A stretch of 43,091 nucleotides of DNA from Clostridiales bacterium (lineage in GTDB: Bacteria; Bacillota; Clostridia; Christensenellales; Aristaeellaceae): assembly GCA_015056015.1 (NCBI GenBank), contig SVHD01000018.1, positions 1-43,091 on the forward strand. The letters run 5' to 3'. The position numbers and the translations under genes are program-made. This document shows positions 9,431-16,175 of this stretch, one piece after another. The notes beneath the pieces are model-generated. The model was given only the letters and a program-made list of their open reading frames with translations. It did not search any database and was not told the origin of the DNA. Numbering within the stretch: position 1 is the first letter of the stretch; each line of letters opens with the position of its first letter.

Positions 9431-9646
9431 ATGAAAAATTTGACTTACGCCTATCGCAAGGCCCTTTCCGAAATTGCCCTGGGAATGGATGATCTGATGG
9501 CCGATCTGGAGGATATCCGGGATGAGGCCCAGGAATGCCTGGACGAAAACGGCGATACGGCCATCCAGAAAGATATTGCCCGGATGGATGAAGCGATCAA
9601 GGCGCTGATGGCGGCTGCGGAAGCGCTGGAAGGCATTGAGAACTAA
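9431..9646 (+). CDS. Small acidic helical protein of unknown function
   Basis: The 71-residue product is rich in Asp, Glu, Ala and Met and should form two long helices (about 3-40 and 43-68), perhaps a helical hairpin. It has no cysteine, no membrane segment and no known motif. AAGGAGCAATCTGT precedes ATG 9431, only 12 bp after the GH42-like gene, and the kinase gene follows after 21 bp, so it is translated as part of that operon. The clean spacing and ribosome binding site support a real gene; no function is proposed. Confidence 0.75.
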   Translation: MKNLTYAYRKALSEIALGMDDLMADLEDIRDEAQECLDENGDTAIQKDIARMDEAIKALMAAAEALEGIEN

Positions 9647-9667
9647 GTACTTCAAGGAGGTTTTCCC

Positions 9668-10507
9668 ATGCGGATCACCGTTGTCGGCGGTATGAATCTG
9701 GATATTCTGGGCGCGCCTGCGGAAAAGATGCTCCCCCGGGATTCTACCCCCGGGTTCATTACCCTGCGCCCCGGCGGCGTAGGGCGTAATATTGCGGCAA
9801 GACTTTCGCAAAAGGGGGCGCAGGTATCGCTCATTACCGCGTTGGGAAATGATGAACGGGCAAGCATGCTTATAGCATTTTGCCGGCAGGCCGGACTGGA
9901 TCTTTCCCATTCGATCCAGACCGATTGCCCTGCCCCCTGCTATCTTTGCATTCATGATGAAAAGGGCGATATGGCCCAGGCCATCAATGATATGCGGGCC
10001 ATGGCCGCCATTACTCCCGAAGCGATGGAAAGCAGGATGGATGATATCAATCAGGGAGATGGCTGCGTGCTGGACGCCAATCTATCCCCCGAAACGCTGC
10101 GCTATATTGCTGAAAATGCCCGCGTGCCCCTGTTTCTGGATCCGGTGAGCTGCGCAAAGGCGCCGCGGATTTTGCCCATTCTTCCCCATCTCACTGCCAT
10201 CAAGCCCAACCTGATGGAGGCTGAGGCCTTAACCGGCGAGAAAGAACCGGAAAAGGCCGCCCGGGCGCTGGTCAAAGCCGGGGTTAAGCACGTATTTATT
10301 TCCATGGGCGAAAAAGGCGTATGCTTCGCCAATGCGCATGAAGCCGGGCAAGTGGCCGCCATTCCGCTTCCTCATATTCCCTTAACCGGCGCCGGGGACG
10401 CCCTCTGCGCAGGGGTGACGCTGGCGTTGCTTGAAGGGAAATCCACCGGGGACAGCGCGATGCAGGGTTGCCTTGCCTCTTATGAAGCATTGATGGCTGC
10501 CCGCTAA
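9668..10507 (+). CDS. psuK: PfkB family carbohydrate kinase, pseudouridine kinase type
   Basis: The protein should phosphorylate a ribosyl compound at O5. PfkB signatures are the N-terminal GGMNLDILG (7-15), GGVGRNIA (36-43) and the C-terminal TGAGDALCAG with catalytic D244. The RDSTPG segment (24-29) before GGVGRN is the mark of pseudouridine kinases (PsuK) rather than ribokinases. At 279 residues it lacks the N-terminal helix-turn-helix seen on some PsuK proteins. AAGGAGG precedes ATG 9668. No psuG glycosidase is adjacent, which is unusual for a pseudouridine breakdown pathway. No terminator is obvious in the A-rich stretch after the stop. Another nucleoside or sugar substrate remains possible. 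Confidence 0.75.
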   Translation: MRITVVGGMNLDILGAPAEKMLPRDSTPGFITLRPGGVGRNIAARLSQKGAQVSLITALGNDERASMLIAFCRQAGLDLSHSIQTDCPAPCYLCIHDEKGDMAQAINDMRAMAAITPEAMESRMDDINQGDGCVLDANLSPETLRYIAENARVPLFLDPVSCAKAPRILPILPHLTAIKPNLMEAEALTGEKEPEKAARALVKAGVKHVFISMGEKGVCFANAHEAGQVAAIPLPHIPLTGAGDALCAGVTLALLEGKSTGDSAMQGCLASYEALMAAR

Positions 10508-10570
10508 AGAAAAAAAACGAAATATTTTACATTTTTTTCTGGAAAACACAAAAAAATCGAAGAAATATGC

Positions 10571-10599
10571 TTGCGTTTGCGGGCAAATAGGAATATAAT
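10571..10599 (+). promoter_or_regulatory. Promoter of the structured RNA
   Basis: TTGCGT (10571-10576) and a perfect TATAAT (10594-10599) are 17 bp apart. The predicted RNA start near 10606 coincides with the first base of the closing helix of the structured RNA. Confidence 0.75.
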
Positions 10600-10605
10600 T
10601 ACGGC

Positions 10606-10819
10606 GGTTGGCATTTTCGGGTCTGTGGTTGCAAGCCGATGCCAGTCGCAGGCAAAGCGGTCCACGTAAGCCGATCAAAGTATCGGTGAGCATGGTGCGG
10701 TCTAGATGTAAGCCCGGCCGCGTGCAATACGCGAGAGGATGGCGTGAGGGCGAAAATTCGCAGAGCAAAGTCCCAGCCGGCGAGTGTGGGGTCAAAGACC
10801 AGGTCAGCCGATGCTAACC
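10606..10819 (+). ncRNA. Highly structured non-coding RNA, candidate raiA-class RNA
   Basis: The 5' end (GGTTGGCAT, 10606-10614) pairs with ATGCTAACC (10811-10819), closing a domain of 214 nt. Inside are several hairpins: CCGAT/ATCGG (10671-10675 with 10682-10686), CGCGT/ACGCG (10719-10723 with 10729-10733), GCG/CGC around AAAATT (10750-10761) and GGTC/GACC around AAA (10790-10800). No reading frame fits. Long unpaired purine-rich segments such as GAGAGGATGGCGTGAGGGCG and AGAGCAAAGTC look like conserved tertiary-contact strands. The overall pattern matches my memory of the raiA RNA class of Firmicutes and Actinobacteria, but this was not tested by a covariance model. No terminator separates it from the zinc-ribbon gene 29 bp downstream, so it may be a leader, a processed RNA, or both. 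Confidence 0.7.
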
Positions 10820-10847
10820 AACAAATTCATCAGGGGGAACAAACAAC

Positions 10848-11135
10848 ATGTATCAGGACAAGACGCTGGTGTGCCGTGACTGTGGCAATGAATTTACTTT
10901 CACTGCCGGTGAACAGGAATTCTATGCCGAAAAGGGCTTCCAGAATGAGCCCACCCGCTGCCGTGAATGCCGTCAGGCTCACAAGGCTGCGCGGAACAAC
11001 AATGCCAACGGCCCGCGCGAAATGCACGACGCCGTGTGCGCCAACTGCGGCGCTCAGACGAAGGTGCCCTTCCAGCCCAAGGAAGATCGTCCCGTCTACT
11101 GCAGCGAGTGCTTCGCCGCGATGCAGCGCAAGTAA
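10848..11135 (+). CDS. Double zinc-ribbon protein
   Basis: The 95-residue protein has two four-cysteine zinc ribbons: C9-x2-C12 with C38-x2-C41, and C64-x2-C67 with C85-x2-C88. The first belongs to the small probable zinc-ribbon family found in Clostridia (C.DCG.EF.FT.GEQEFY); the second contains VPFQPKEDRPVYCSEC. The basic linker (QAHKAARNNN) suggests nucleic-acid binding, as does the position behind a structured RNA. AGGGGG lies ten bases before ATG 10848. Codon use favours C-ending codons more than in neighbouring genes, which hints at high expression. Its biochemical role is not known. Confidence 0.85.
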   Translation: MYQDKTLVCRDCGNEFTFTAGEQEFYAEKGFQNEPTRCRECRQAHKAARNNNANGPREMHDAVCANCGAQTKVPFQPKEDRPVYCSECFAAMQRK

Positions 11136-11146
11136 TCGAACCTGCA

Positions 11147-11187
11147 AGAGACTCTGTCCCATCCTGATGGGATAGAGCCTCTTTTTT
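11147..11187 (+). terminator. Intrinsic terminator of the RNA/zinc-ribbon unit
   Basis: Arms 11147-11163 and 11166-11183 form a long stem with one mismatch and one G-T pair, followed by TTTTTT ending at 11187. Confidence 0.88.
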
Positions 11188-11194
11188 ACTTTAT

Positions 11195-11226
11195 CGCATT
11201 GTTTGCTTTTTCAATCAAACAATGCG
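11195..11226. repeat. Inverted repeat of 11 bp without a T-run
   Basis: CGCATTGTTTG (11195-11205) is exactly complementary to CAAACAATGCG (11216-11226) around a 10-base loop. It follows the terminator and is not followed by T residues. It could be an operator or a remnant of a second terminator; its function is unknown. Confidence 0.5.
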
Positions 11227-11258
11227 CCCGCCCTCTGCCCTATTGGCGCAGCCGCGGA

Positions 11259-11287
11259 TTGCGGCCCGCCCGCGGAGGAAGTATAAT
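11259..11287 (+). promoter_or_regulatory. Promoter of the GyrI-like gene
   Basis: TTGCGG (11259-11264) and TATAAT (11282-11287) with a 17-bp GC-rich spacer, 64 bp before the ATG. Confidence 0.6.
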
Positions 11288-11351
11288 TTTTTCGGTTCAA
11301 ACACAGAAGCAAAGCTTTTGATGATTCTATCCCTGTAGCAGAGGAAAACTT

Positions 11352-11819
11352 ATGAAAATTGAGAAAATCACAAAAAAATCCTTTACCGTAATCGGAAAGG
11401 AGGGCTCCACCCGGGATGGGCAGGGCTTTATCCAGAAATTATGGGAAAACGCCAACGGGCATTTTCACGAAGTGGCGGCATTGGCCCAAAAAGATGAAAA
11501 CGGGAATATCGCCGGCATCTGGGGCGCCATGAGCGATTTTTCCCGTTCCTTTAAGCCTTGGGAAGAGCATTTCAGCCAGGGGCTTTATCTGGCCGGGATA
11601 GAATGCCCCGATGGCACGGAAGCCCCCGAAGGATGGCAAAAATGGATCATTCCAGGTTTTGAATATCTTCGCATTGAATGCGAGGACGAACAAACTTTTT
11701 CGCAGGGCATTGCCTATATGAAGGAAAATCATATTCCTCTGGCGGGCGCCGTTCACGATTTCACATGCCCCGGAACGGGAAAGAATTATATGCTCTTTCC
11801 CATCGCAAAGCTTCCTTAA
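11352..11819 (+). CDS. GyrI-like small-molecule binding protein
   Basis: The 155-residue protein looks like a stand-alone GyrI-like/AraC effector-binding domain: an opening strand (KIEKITKKSFTVIGKEG), a central AGIWGAMSDFS and LYLAGIEC.D block, the WQKWIIPGFEYLRIEC strand and a C-terminal GKNYMLFPI strand, in the SHS2-repeat order of that fold. Such domains bind hydrophobic or cationic small molecules and may act as drug-binding sensors or hydrolases. No DNA-binding part is attached. AGAGGAAAA precedes ATG 11352. It faces the winged-helix regulator gene tail to tail, 16 bp apart, with no strong terminator between. Confidence 0.78.
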   Translation: MKIEKITKKSFTVIGKEGSTRDGQGFIQKLWENANGHFHEVAALAQKDENGNIAGIWGAMSDFSRSFKPWEEHFSQGLYLAGIECPDGTEAPEGWQKWIIPGFEYLRIECEDEQTFSQGIAYMKENHIPLAGAVHDFTCPGTGKNYMLFPIAKLP

Positions 11820-11835
11820 ATCAAAAAAGGAATTC

Positions 11836-12156
11836 TTATTCTTCCCGGCATTGCAGCCGGTATCCCGCCCGGAATACCGTTTCGATACAGGATACCCCCA
11901 GCTTTTTTCTCAGTCGCTGGATATGCACATCCACCGTGCGGGTATCCCCCGGGCTGGCATAACCCCAGGCACTCTGCAGCAATTCCGTCCGGCTTACGAT
12001 TTTATTCTTCTCTTCAATCAGCCGCGCCAGCAGCAAAAATTCCTGGGGCGTCAGATGGCAGGGCTGGCCATTCATCCGGGCCGTTTTCTGCTCCGCATCA
12101 ATTTCCAGTGCTCCCGTTTCCCCATTCATCAATTCCAGCCACAGCATTTCAGGCAT
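11836..12156 (-). CDS. Stand-alone OmpR/PhoB-type winged-helix DNA-binding protein (no receiver domain)
   Basis: Only the C-terminal effector half of an OmpR-type response regulator is present: a four-strand start (LEIDAEQKTARMNGQ), HLTPQEFLLLARLIEEKNKIVSRTELLQSAWGY (alpha 1-2), and the recognition helix and wing in TRTVDVHIQRLRKKLG and ETVFRAGYRL. There is no phospho-acceptor receiver domain, and no histidine kinase gene is nearby. The 106-residue protein starts at ATG 12156 after GGGGGAGGG. A strong promoter and a leader of about 95 nt with a hairpin precede it. Such one-domain regulators exist in Firmicutes as phosphorylation-independent factors; the target is not known. Confidence 0.85.
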   Translation of the reverse strand: MPEMLWLELMNGETGALEIDAEQKTARMNGQPCHLTPQEFLLLARLIEEKNKIVSRTELLQSAWGYASPGDTRTVDVHIQRLRKKLGVSCIETVFRAGYRLQCREE

Positions 12157-12258
12157 ATTCCCTCCCCCGATCCGGCATCCTTTGTATTGATCACAAGGCG
12201 ATGAATAATCGCCCGGGCATTGTTATTTTTGAAATTATTTCGTAATAATTTCTTAATA

Positions 12259-12288
12259 ATTATATATCCACAGCCTCCGGAAAGTCAA
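12259..12288 (-). promoter_or_regulatory. Promoter of the winged-helix regulator gene, with hairpin leader
   Basis: On the minus strand TTGACT (12288-12283) and TATAAT (12264-12259) are 18 bp apart. The leader to the ATG at 12156 holds a perfect 6-bp hairpin (12197-12202 with 12208-12213, loop GAATA). The remaining 12157-12415 stretch is AT-rich and has no gene. Confidence 0.75.
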
Positions 12289-12415
12289 GGTTTTTGGGCG
12301 GTTACAACTGTAAATTCTGGAAGCGCCAAAAAACACGCACCCCTTTTCATCGCATTCACGCCTGTTCTCTACGAAAAAAATTTTGAAATTTTTCGATTTT
12401 TTTGAAAAAAATCTA

Positions 12416-12444
12416 TTGACAATCGCGAAGGTTTGGGGTATACT
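12416..12444 (+). promoter_or_regulatory. Strong promoter of the tRNA genes with upstream A/T tracts
   Basis: TTGACA (12416-12421) and TATACT (12439-12444) have a 17-bp spacer. Phased A and T tracts at about 12372-12410 look like an UP element, as is common for stable RNA promoters. Confidence 0.88.
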
Positions 12445-12484
12445 TATTCTCGCGGTTGAGAGAAAGCTCAAGATCGCCACACGA

Positions 12485-12558
12485 TGGGGAATGGTGTAAC
12501 GGCAGCACCTACGACTCTGACTCGTATTGTCAAGGTTCAAATCCTTGTTCCCCAGCCA
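12485..12558 (+). tRNA. tRNA-Gln (anticodon CTG)
   Basis: The acceptor stem TGGGGAA (12485-12491) pairs with TTCCCCA (12548-12554), followed by G and an encoded CCA (12556-12558). The anticodon stem TACGA/TCGTA encloses CTCTGAC, giving anticodon CTG, which reads CAG. The T arm contains GGTTCAAATCC. Confidence 0.96.
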
Positions 12559-12561
12559 CTT

Positions 12562-12637
12562 GCCTCCATTGTCTAGAGGCCTAGGACGCCGCCCTCTCAA
12601 GGCGGAAACATGGGTTCGAATCCCATTGGAGGTGCCA
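12562..12637 (+). tRNA. tRNA-Glu (anticodon CTC)
   Basis: GCCTCCA (12562-12568) pairs with TGGAGGT (12627-12633); the CCA is encoded at 12635-12637. The anticodon stem CCGCC/GGCGG encloses CTCTCAA, anticodon CTC, reading GAG. It lies three bases after the tRNA-Gln CCA, so both are made from one transcript. Confidence 0.96.
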
Positions 12638-12662
12638 ATCCGCCAATGTCGGATTCAGAAAA

Positions 12663-12694
12663 GAAATCGTCGCGATGCGGCGGTTTCTTTTTTT
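12663..12694 (+). terminator. Intrinsic terminator of the tRNA operon
   Basis: An 11-bp stem (12663-12673 with 12677-12687, including G-T pairs), loop GAT, then T7 at 12688-12694. Confidence 0.9.
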
Positions 12695-12721
12695 GTCGAT
12701 TTTTTTCCTGCAGGAAACGGC

Positions 12722-12750
12722 TTGCCAATCCGCATATCACCGCTTATAAT
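12722..12750 (+). promoter_or_regulatory. Promoter of the isomerase/GH29 operon
   Basis: TTGCCA (12722-12727) and TATAAT (12745-12750) are 17 bp apart, 41 bp before the ATG at 12792. Confidence 0.75.
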
Positions 12751-12791
12751 GAAAGCAAGCATTATTCTGAATTATTGGAGGGAATCACCCC

Positions 12792-13628
12792 ATGTCTATT
12801 ACCAGAGAGCAGATCAGTTTTTATTCTTCCATGTTTCCCGGCCGTTCTTCTGCCCGGGAAATTATCCAGTGCGCCGCTGATTTCCATGTAGGCGGCATGG
12901 AACTGATGAATTTCTGTGAGGAATTAAAAACCCCCGATCTGGCCGCCGCCAAAGAATTGGGCGCCCTGGCCCGTTCTCACGGCCTGACTCTCCCCTGCTT
13001 TTCGGTAGGCATTAATATCATTGACGATCCGAAAAATGCGGTGGAGCAGCTCTTCGGCTACGCGAGGATTTGCGCAGAATTGGGAATTCCCTATCTGCAT
13101 CATACCATTGCCCTGAATTTTTCCGATCCCAATTTCACCGAAGAAATTCAGGCCCAGCGCTTCCAGTTGGGGGCCGAATGCGCGCTGAAGGTATGCGATT
13201 ATGCCAATTCCCTGGGTGTGCGCACGCTGATTGAGGATCAGGGCTTCGTATTTAACGGGGTGGAAAATTGCCTGCGGCTGCATCATTTGTCCCAGGAAAA
13301 AATCGGCTTTGTGGCCGATGTGGGCAATATCATGTTCTACGATGAAAAGCCCGAGGATTTTATTCTGGCGGCCGGCAGCCAGGTATGCCATGCACATATC
13401 AAGGATTATCATCTTCTTCCCGGCCATCAGGACGGCGCCGACGGCTATTGCACCTGGCAGGGCAATACGCTGCAAAACGCCGAAATCGGCACGGGCAGCA
13501 TTGATTTTGAAAAGGTCTTTTCCGCTTTTGAAAAGATCGGCTACCAGGGTATGTATGCCCTGGAATTTTCCGGCGTTAAGGATATGAATGAAGTGGAGCG
13601 GGTGATTCAGTTTTTGCTCCGCCATTAA
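12792..13628 (+). CDS. Sugar phosphate isomerase/epimerase family protein (xylose isomerase-like TIM barrel)
   Basis: The 278-residue protein belongs to the AP endonuclease 2/xylose isomerase-like TIM-barrel family, which includes hydroxypyruvate isomerase, IolE/IolI, ketose 3-epimerases and some lyases. Metal-site elements are present: IEDQG (E near residue 147), FVADVGNIMF (D near 176), HAHIKDYH (H near 201) and LEFSG near the end. TTGGAGGG precedes ATG 12792. It is the first gene of an operon with a GH29 fucosidase, 41 bp apart. That pairing suggests it processes a sugar released by the fucosidase or alters the glycan before cleavage; the exact reaction cannot be told. Confidence 0.82.
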   Translation: MSITREQISFYSSMFPGRSSAREIIQCAADFHVGGMELMNFCEELKTPDLAAAKELGALARSHGLTLPCFSVGINIIDDPKNAVEQLFGYARICAELGIPYLHHTIALNFSDPNFTEEIQAQRFQLGAECALKVCDYANSLGVRTLIEDQGFVFNGVENCLRLHHLSQEKIGFVADVGNIMFYDEKPEDFILAAGSQVCHAHIKDYHLLPGHQDGADGYCTWQGNTLQNAEIGTGSIDFEKVFSAFEKIGYQGMYALEFSGVKDMNEVERVIQFLLRH

Positions 13629-13669
13629 GCATCCATTCATCTTATCGCCCGAAAAAGGAGACCGCCGCC

Positions 13670-15085
13670 ATGAAAGAATTGGATCGTCGCCTCATCCAGA
13701 TCGTGCCTGCCGCCCGGCAGCTTTCCCTGCAGCAAATGGAATTCTATGCTTTTGTGCATTTTACGGTGAATACATTCACCAACCGGGAATGGGGCGACGG
13801 CAAGGAAAGCCCTTCCATTTTCAATCCCATTCATCTGGATGCCAATCAATGGGCGAAAAATATACGCGATGCCGGAATGAAAGGCATGATTCTCACCTGC
13901 AAGCATCATGACGGCTTTTGCCTTTGGCCCAGCAAATACACCTGGCACAGCGTGGCATCCAGCCCTTACAAGGATGGTCATGGCGATATTGTGGCCGAGG
14001 CCGCAGCAGCCTGCAAAAAAGCAGGCATTAAATTCGGCATTTATTTATCACCATGGGATCGCAATCAGCCGCTCTACGGCCAGGGGAAAAAATATGATGA
14101 TTATTTCGTTGCCCAGCTGACTGAGCTACTGACCGGCTACGGCGATATTTTTGCCGTCTGGTTTGACGGCGCCTGCGGCGAAGGCCCCAATGGAAAAAAG
14201 CAATATTATGATTGGAATCGCTATTACGAGGTCGTTCGTTCCCTGCAGCCCGGCGCCTGCATTCATATCTGCGGGCCGGATATCCGCTGGTGCGGCAATG
14301 AGGCCGGCGATACCCGGGCGTCGGAATGGAGCGTGGTGCCCCGGCGCACCGCCGATACCGAAAAAATTGCCGCTGCCAGCCAGCAAAACGATGATTCAAA
14401 TTTTCGCCAGCGCATCATCCGGGCCCAGGATCAGGATCTGGGCAGCCGGAAAATTCTGCAGGATGAGCAGGAACTGATCTGGTATCCCGCCGAAGTGGAT
14501 ACCTCCATCCGCCCGGGCTGGTTCTGGCATCCACAGGAAGATCATCAAGTTCATTCGCTGGAAAAGCTCATTGATATCTACGAAAAATCCGTAGGCGGAA
14601 ACGCCACGCTTCTGCTGAATATTCCCCCAACCAGTGAAGGCCTCTTTCACGAAAATGACGCGGCCCGGCTGCAGGAATTGGGGGCATATATCCGGCGCAG
14701 CTATCGCGAAAATCTCCTGGATTGCGCCAGGCTCTCTGCCTCCCCCGCCGCGCCCGGTCATGATATATCCAGCTGCCGGCAGCCGGATGCAGCCTATTAT
14801 CTCCCGGCCGACGAAACGGGCAGCGCCACCATTGAAATGCATTGGGAAAAAGAAATTACCGCAGAGAGAATTCTGATTCAGGAACAAATCCTGTGCAGCC
14901 AGCGGGTAGAAAGCTTCGCCGTTGACGCCTGGATCAATCATGCATGGCAGCAGATAGCGGAAGGAACCACCATTGGATATAAAAAGATTCTCCGCCTGCA
15001 TGGCATTCAAACCACCGCCCTGCGGCTGCGGATTCTGGATAGCCGGATTGCCCCCACAATTCAATTTATGGGCGTATATGCCTGA
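13670..15085 (+). CDS. Alpha-L-fucosidase, GH29
   Basis: GH29 enzymes remove alpha-linked L-fucose with retention. The 471-residue protein shows the family barrel: FVHFTVNTFTNREWGDG (H30), ILTCKHHDGFCLWPS (H79, H80), GIYLSPWDRN and the nucleophile D166 in VWFDGACGEG. WYPAEVDTSIRPGWF is also typical. A C-terminal beta-sandwich (from about 350) resembles a galactose-binding-like module. There is no signal peptide, so it should act on imported fucosylated oligosaccharides. AAAAAGGAG precedes ATG 13670; a long hairpin follows the stop. The WFDGACGEGPNGK form is common in the GH29-B group acting on alpha-1,3/1,4 linkages, but I cannot assign linkage with certainty. Confidence 0.92.
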   Translation: MKELDRRLIQIVPAARQLSLQQMEFYAFVHFTVNTFTNREWGDGKESPSIFNPIHLDANQWAKNIRDAGMKGMILTCKHHDGFCLWPSKYTWHSVASSPYKDGHGDIVAEAAAACKKAGIKFGIYLSPWDRNQPLYGQGKKYDDYFVAQLTELLTGYGDIFAVWFDGACGEGPNGKKQYYDWNRYYEVVRSLQPGACIHICGPDIRWCGNEAGDTRASEWSVVPRRTADTEKIAAASQQNDDSNFRQRIIRAQDQDLGSRKILQDEQELIWYPAEVDTSIRPGWFWHPQEDHQVHSLEKLIDIYEKSVGGNATLLLNIPPTSEGLFHENDAARLQELGAYIRRSYRENLLDCARLSASPAAPGHDISSCRQPDAAYYLPADETGSATIEMHWEKEITAERILIQEQILCSQRVESFAVDAWINHAWQQIAEGTTIGYKKILRLHGIQTTALRLRILDSRIAPTIQFMGVYA

Positions 15086-15090
15086 TCAAT

Positions 15091-15127
15091 GAACAGCCAT
15101 ACGGAAATCGCTTCCGTATGGCTGTTT
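15091..15127. terminator. Hairpin between convergent GH29 and AraC genes
   Basis: A perfect 15-bp stem (15092-15106 with 15112-15126, loop ATCGC) lies between the stops of the two convergent genes. T-runs are short on both strands, so it may act as a weak bidirectional terminator. Confidence 0.7.
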
Positions 15128-15128
15128 G

Positions 15129-15956
15129 CTATTCCAGATTTTTCATATCGGCCGATGGCGATAGGCCAATATATTTTTTATATCGGCGGTAGAAGGTGGA
15201 ATAATCCTGAAAGCCGCTGGCGGCAAAGGCGGCGGAAATGCTGCGGGATTGCCGTAATTGCTGCCGCGCCGCAAATACCCGCTTGCGCATGGTATATTCC
15301 CAAATGCCGCAGCCCATCACCGCCTTGAACCGGCGATTCAAATAAATTTTATCCCGGAACAGCGCCTTTTCCAGATCGGACAGCTGCCATTCATCCTGCA
15401 AATGCCCATGAATAAACTGAATCATCTGGCTAACCAGATCATCCCTTTCCGGCGCATTTTCCTGGCCCAAAGCCATTTTTTCCGCCGTCTTGGCAAGCAG
15501 CACCCCAATGACTGCCCGGATTCTCTCTTCCATGGCAACACCATTTAATGTGGGCGTTTGCAGCAGAGAAAAGCATGTTTCCAGCCACTGCTGATCCTTC
15601 TCCCCGAAGGAAAAGCCGTTGCTTCCCCCATGAATAGCCTGCAGCAGCGGCAAAAATCCATCCGGCAAAAGCCGGGGCGCAAAAAGCAGCGCTATGCGCT
15701 CATAGGGCGTTTCCTGGCTGCGGATCAGAATATTATGGGCCTGGCCGCATTCGGTCATGATCATGCTGCCCCGCTGCAGGGCATGGATATGCCCTTCCAC
15801 CACAAAATCCGCTTCCCCACGGATGAAATAATAGATTTCATACATGGGATGGGAATGACTGCGGAAGCTGTCCTCCCCCGCTTCCGGCCGCTGGGTCAGG
15901 GTATGATGAAAATAAAAATCATCCTCCCTGCAGGAAAAAATCACGTCATTTTCCAT
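15129..15956 (-). CDS. AraC family transcriptional regulator with cupin sensor
   Basis: An N-terminal cupin sensor (RSHSHPMYEIYYFIRGEADFVVEG, with H and E residues of the sugar-pocket type) is joined to a C-terminal AraC/XylS pair of helix-turn-helix motifs (LEKALFRDKIYLNRRFKAVMG, then AAFAASGFQDYSTFYRRYKKYIG). The start ATG 15956 gives 275 residues and is chosen for the GGGGAGGAAT site; an open frame reaching to 16028 has no such site. It is divergent from the nagB operon across a 219-bp AT-rich region that holds promoters for both and repeated TTGCAA motifs, so it probably controls that operon and perhaps its own gene. Confidence 0.9.
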   Translation of the reverse strand: MENDVIFSCREDDFYFHHTLTQRPEAGEDSFRSHSHPMYEIYYFIRGEADFVVEGHIHALQRGSMIMTECGQAHNILIRSQETPYERIALLFAPRLLPDGFLPLLQAIHGGSNGFSFGEKDQQWLETCFSLLQTPTLNGVAMEERIRAVIGVLLAKTAEKMALGQENAPERDDLVSQMIQFIHGHLQDEWQLSDLEKALFRDKIYLNRRFKAVMGCGIWEYTMRKRVFAARQQLRQSRSISAAFAASGFQDYSTFYRRYKKYIGLSPSADMKNLE

Positions 15957-15978
15957 CTTTATTCCTCCCCATGACGCC

Positions 15979-16007
15979 AGTATATCATAATAAGTTATTA
16001 TTTGCAA
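15979..16007 (-). promoter_or_regulatory. Promoter of the AraC regulator gene
   Basis: On the minus strand TTGCAA (16007-16002) and TATACT (15984-15979) are 17 bp apart. Confidence 0.6.
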
Positions 16008-16041
16008 AGATTTTTTCATTATATGCAATTTACTTGCAAAT
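16002..16041. promoter_or_regulatory. Possible AraC-type operator: repeated TTGCAA motifs
   Basis: TTGCAAA occurs at 16002-16008 and 16035-16041, 33 bp apart (about three helical turns), with ATGCAA at 16023-16028 between. Direct repeats in the divergent promoter region fit binding by the adjacent AraC regulator. The first copy overlaps the minus-strand -35; the second lies in the spacer of the nagB promoter. Confidence 0.45.
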
Positions 16042-16057
16042 AGATATATTTTATAAT
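16029..16057 (+). promoter_or_regulatory. Promoter of the nagB operon
   Basis: A weak -35 (TTTACT, 16029-16034) and a perfect TATAAT (16052-16057), 17 bp apart. A weak -35 is usual for promoters that need an activator. The leader to ATG 16176 is about 110 nt. Confidence 0.6.
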
Positions 16058-16175
16058 ATCAATGATATGGAAAATTCAAAAATTGGGATAAGCAGCAAAG
16101 TTTGGATCAATATGGCGCAATGCCATCTATATCCCCAATTTCAAATCAATTATATGAATAGGAGCGTGAACAGCC

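Noticed and set aside
10608..10817. Short open frames inside the structured RNA
   Set aside because: No ribosome sites, arginine-rich nonsense composition, and the stretch is explained by RNA pairing.
10744..11175. A 143-codon frame overlapping the zinc-ribbon gene in another register
   Set aside because: The zinc-ribbon frame has eight correctly spaced cysteines and a ribosome site; the other frame covers part of the RNA and the terminator.
12485..12637. The tRNA pair as an integration site for the glycan island
   Set aside because: No integrase and no duplicated tRNA 3' end was noticed further right, so this cannot be supported.
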